A DNA stretch of 64,000 nucleotides from Mallotus nudiflorus (Eukaryota; Streptophyta; Magnoliopsida; Malpighiales; Euphorbiaceae): NCBI GenBank assembly GCA_947683625.1, contig CANTUR010000285.1, positions 1,054,001 through 1,118,000 on the forward strand, given 5' to 3'. Within the stretch, counting starts at the first letter, position 1; each line of letters starts with the position of its first letter. Below the pieces are notes generated by a model. That model saw only the letters and a list, made by a program, of their open reading frames with translations, did no database searches and was not told the DNA's origin. The position numbers and the translations under genes were made by a program. Shown here piece after piece: positions 60,814-64,000 of the stretch.

Positions 60814-62374
60814 TGTTGACCTTAGAAATAACCATTCTTAATTTTAATATTAACAAAATTAATTTTGAGCATTTAATTTTTTTGTTTAAGTGTGTATAAG
60901 TTAAGACTCCATTGGAAGTTAAAATGAAGTATGATTATCTTGGGCTGATTCAACCTCTGAGATTCAAAGAGGTTTTGGATATCCTTAGAGCTTTAAAATG
61001 AGAAAGTTATCTTCTTAAAATTTGAAATAGACATCTATAGCTTTCTGAATTAGGCTCACTTGTCAAAATCCAAGTTCATTTGGGTATGCAAATATTAAGT
61101 CGAAATCAACATATACAAATGTCATTTTAGATTGCACAACTTTAAGTATTTTAGACATATATTAAGTTACAGAAGGCTAATTGAGTTAATTCAAAATGAT
61201 ATAGAAAGCTAAGTTAAATATTTACAACTTTTATGAAGAAAGTATGGGCAAATTCAAATTTCTCCAATAGAATATCATAGCTTTAACTTATATATAGCTG
61301 TCTGATAGCAGTCTACATTTTATATTGCATAGCTCTTAGTATTTTGAACATATATTGAGCTACAAATGTCTAATTGAGGTGATTCAAATTTATATAGAAA
61401 TCTAAGTCAAATATCTATAACTTTGATGAAAATATTTAGACAAATTCAATTATCTTTAATATAAAATCATGGGTTCAACTTGTTTATAGTTGTTTGACAG
61501 TAGTCTGCATTTTAGATTGCACAACTCTTTGTATTTTTGACATGTCTTGAGCTATAGAAGTTCAATTAAGGTGATTAAAAATTATATGGAAAGCTAAGTC
61601 AAATATCTACAACTTTTGTAAAGAAAGTGTGGCCAAAATCAAACGTTTTCAGTAACCAATTACGGTTTTAATTCATGTATAGCTGTATAACAATATCACC
61701 TTTAATAATTAAAAATTATAAACATTGAATTCAAAATATAGACGTTGGACACATTATTTGCACCTCTAAAAACTATATTTTTGAGTGCTTGTCTATATAA
61801 ATATCTCAAGAGCTTAATGGAAGTTAAGAAACTTGTTATCATTCATTCTTTCTTAAGTTTTCAATTAAGCTCTCAAATTCTCTTAAACAATTCTTTGTTT
61901 ATATAATTCTTGTGAGAGTTAGTTATATGTTAGAAATATAATTTCTCTTTATCTTAAATCTTGGGATAGATTAGAAGGGAAGTGAGATTTATCCCTTTAT
62001 TTTAAATCTTGGGATAGATTAGAAGGGAAGTGAGATTTATCTTTAAAGGAATTTGTTTAAGTGTTGTCTATTAAAACACTTGGGATTTAGTTTTTTTAAG
62101 TGATTATTGAAAAATCAAGTTGTAAGGTTGTAAGAGTGAGCTATAAAACTCTTGTGTAATCTTAATCTTGTGAAAAGATTATGGGTGATTGAAAATCCTA
62201 ACTTGGGGATAAGTTAGGTGGAGACGTAGGATTGTTGTTGAATTTGAACTCCTTAAATTTTTGTGTTCTTTTTTCTTCCTTCTTAACTTCCATTCAATTC
62301 TTGCAAAGAATTCTTTTAATTTCTAATTTTTATTTGATAGTCCTATTCACCCCCTCCCTTTAGGACTCTTTGCA
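60814..62374 (+). repeat. 3' LTR of the plus-strand SIRE-type element (1561 bp)
   Basis: It starts TGTTGACCTTAG after the purine tract and ends GGACTCTTTGCA. It carries the three roughly 190-bp units and an extra 48-bp tandem duplication (61954-62001 and 62002-62049) that is absent from the other LTR. Confidence 0.92.
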
Positions 62375-62379
62375 CTATG

Positions 62380-64000
62380 GCTTTCAATTCGATCTCTAGT
62401 TGATCTTCTCAAATTAGGCTATACAATAGGAGGTGCATTGGAATCATCCTCGCCAGCTCCCCCTTCATCATCTTCTCGTAAGGCTTCCCCTTTATTTTGA
62501 CTAGCAGGTAAAGGAACCGGCTCCAGATTTATTGGATATTCTTCTGTTTGCTTGGTCTCCTTCTATTTTTTTGATATCTTCAATGGTTTAATCTTTAAAG
62601 AAGATAATATCTCTGCTTCTGATAATCTTTTTATCAACAAGATCCCAGAGTTTATAGCCAAATTCTTCATGAGCATAACTTAAGAATATACATTCCTTGA
62701 ATTGTCTATCAAGCTTGGTTATTTCATCTCATGGAATGTGAACAAAGGCTCTACAATCGAACAATTTCAAATGCTCATAAGAAATATCCTTTCTAGTCTA
62801 TACTCTTTATGGTATATCACCATTGAGTGGAATTAAAGGTGACAAGTTGATTAGATCAACTGCAGTTCTTATTGCCTCCCCCTAAAAGGAGTTTGGCAAT
62901 TTTATATTTGAAAGCATACATTTGATTTTTTCATAAATTATTCTATCCATCCTTTCTGCAATACCATTATGCTGAGGTGTTTTTGGTACTGACTTCTCAA
63001 GCCCAATGTTGAATTTTCTACAGTATTCTTTAAATGGACCTCTGTATTCTCCATCATTTTCTGCATAAACACACTTTAGTTGTCTTCTAGTTACTTTTTT
63101 TATTTTTGTGTGAAGTTCCTTGAAAACTTCTAGCACTTAGTCTTTCAATTTTAGGCCAAATGCCCACAATTTTCTAGAGCAATGATCAATGAAGGTTACA
63201 AAGTACAAGGCACTGCCAAGACTTTCTGTTTGCATTGTGCATACATCAGTTTGTACCAAATCAAGAATATTTTGTTTTCTTAATGGTATAGAACTCCATA
63301 ATGCAACTTTGTGTTGTTTTCTATGAATACAATTAAAACAAGTATGTAAATGTACAACTTTAATACCAGATAAGAGATCTTTCCTTGCTAGCCTTTGGAG
63401 TCCCTTCTCACTTATATGACTGAGTCTCTTATGCCACAACTCGATTAGAACTTCTTTCTCTATTACATTCATCCAGTTTTTCTATAGCTTTGCTTTGGTT
63501 GTGTAGAAGGAGTTAATTTTCTTCCCTTTAGCCATCACTAGAGAGCCTTTAGTGAGCTTTCACTTTTTTCTGCTAAAGTAGCTTTCATAGCCTTCATCAT
63601 TAAGCTTTATAACGGAGATTAAATTTAGCTTGATGTCTGAAACATGTAGCACATCTTTTAGGAGCAATTCGCATCTAGTGTTAGTTTTTAAATAAACATC
63701 TCCCATGTCGATAATTTTGGATGCTCCATCATTTCCCATCTGTACCATGCCAAAGTCTCTAGCAATATAAGATGAGAAGTATCCTTCCTTAAAGTGACAT
63801 GGAAGGAGGCACTTGAGTCAACCACCCAAGTTTGATTTTAATATGTGAGATTGATGATTTTGTCATCTAGGACAACTTCAACTTCATCTCCGGCTATTTG
63901 CAGTAATTTTTTATGGAGCTTTTGCTAGTTAATTGCTTGATTGCTCAACTTTCCATATTCTACACTCCATTTTAAAATGTCCAAGCTTGCCATAGTGATG
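62380..64000 (-). pseudogene. Tork-like copia gag end, protease, integrase
   Basis: Right edge: a zinc knuckle GKLGHFKMEC with the Cys before Gly-Lys read as Tyr. Protease WVVDSSASFHVT at about 63790-63830, where the family has DSGA. The beta-barrel part includes GDVYLKTNTRCELLLKDVLH at about 63690. GAG-pre-integrase WHKRLSHISEKGLQRLA at about 63420. Integrase core: TDVCTMQTESLG with the first Asp at about 63250, ENDGEYRGPF with the second (about 63045), and TPQHNGIAERM with the Glu (about 62960). The remainder up to 62380 is the integrase tail and linker, ending in an LRRSTRDR-like motif. Two short frames are open, the rest has stops. It continues at 52890 after the nested element. Confidence 0.88.

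Larger units (their letters stand above)
52896..62374 (+). mobile_element. Ty1/copia element, SIRE type, complete length (9.5 kb)
   Basis: LTRs are 52896-54392 and 60814-62374. The primer site at 54395-54406 resembles the initiator Met-tRNA complement with two mismatches. The purine tract is at 60800-60813. gag, protease, integrase, RT and RNase H are in copia order. Flanks CTGCA (52891-52895) and CTATG (62375-62379) differ at three bases, all transitions, yet counting five bases as duplicated keeps the interrupted copia gene in frame. The element is nested in the Tork-like element. Confidence 0.9.
50539..64000 (-). mobile_element. Ty1/copia element, Tork-like (tentative), 5' part beyond the window
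   Basis: The 3' LTR (50539-51274), purine tract, RNase H and RT (51290-52890), then integrase, protease and part of gag (62380-64000) all read minus. They belong to one element: the reading runs from an LRRSTRDR-like segment at 62380-62420 to RYPSNEYL at about 52885, as in copia polyproteins. A plus-strand SIRE-type element lies between. The 5' LTR is outside the window. Confidence 0.85.

Noticed and set aside
1..64000. Alternative genetic code with TAA/TAG read as Gln
   Set aside because: Stops also fall at Trp positions and occur with frameshifts in plant retroelements; cytosine decay explains them.
1..64000. CRISPR arrays, tRNA/rRNA genes, integrated pararetrovirus
   Set aside because: No regularly spaced short repeats with unique spacers, no cloverleaf or rRNA blocks, and all RT sequences are of LTR-retrotransposon type.

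Overview
The window is a strongly AT-rich stretch of plant nuclear DNA, probably from a eudicot. It is built almost entirely from transposable elements in several layers of nesting. The evidence for a plant is the set of lineages seen: Tat-type Ty3/gypsy, SIRE-type and other Ty1/copia elements primed by initiator-Met tRNA, hAT elements with an RICESLEEPER/DAYSLEEPER-like transposase, a tRNA-derived SINE, and a relic of an AVT6-type amino-acid transporter gene. The species cannot be read from the sequence. The only candidate for a working host gene is a two-exon, 68-codon small-protein gene at 6916-7212. The only clear host-gene relic is the transporter pseudogene at 13267-13985.

Layout. 1-6488: 3' half of a Tat-lineage Ty3/gypsy element, with an RNase H/integrase pseudogene, an intron-containing antisense gene broken by a solo LTR (3138-4667), tandem repeats, polypurine tract and 3' LTR. 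6489-16904: AT-rich host DNA with the small-protein gene, a foldback MITE, a perfect 129-bp tandem duplication carrying G-boxes, solo LTR A1 (11073-13007) and the transporter pseudogene. 16905-30513: one hAT transposon whose transposase gene was hit twice within 21 bp, by a full copia element (18405-23547, minus) and by solo LTR B1 (23569-26971). 30740-43391: a SIRE-type copia element (minus) with an extra 3' reading frame, split by solo LTR A2 (37896-40015). 43392-46093: AT-rich DNA with no recognisable gene. 46102-47293: a non-autonomous hAT element containing a SINE. 47409-50522: solo LTR B2. 50539 to the right edge: a Tork-like copia element (minus), split by a complete SIRE-type copia element (52896-62374, plus).

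The nesting is supported by target-site duplications. They are perfect for A1, A2, B1, B2 and the SINE, and close for solo LTR C and the small hAT element. In several cases the interrupted gene continues on the far side. Every coding region of the retroelements carries stop codons or frameshifts. Many stops lie where the family has Gln or Trp, the expected product of C-to-T decay at methylated cytosines. Five solo LTRs against three elements with both LTRs show that LTR-LTR recombination has been active here. I found no CRISPR array, tRNA or rRNA gene, integrated virus or obviously new multi-gene system. The items most worth checking are the small-protein gene, the antisense gene of the Tat element, the inverted NC-PR duplication in the 18-23 kb copia element, the extra reading frame of the minus-strand SIRE element and the duplicated G-box segment.
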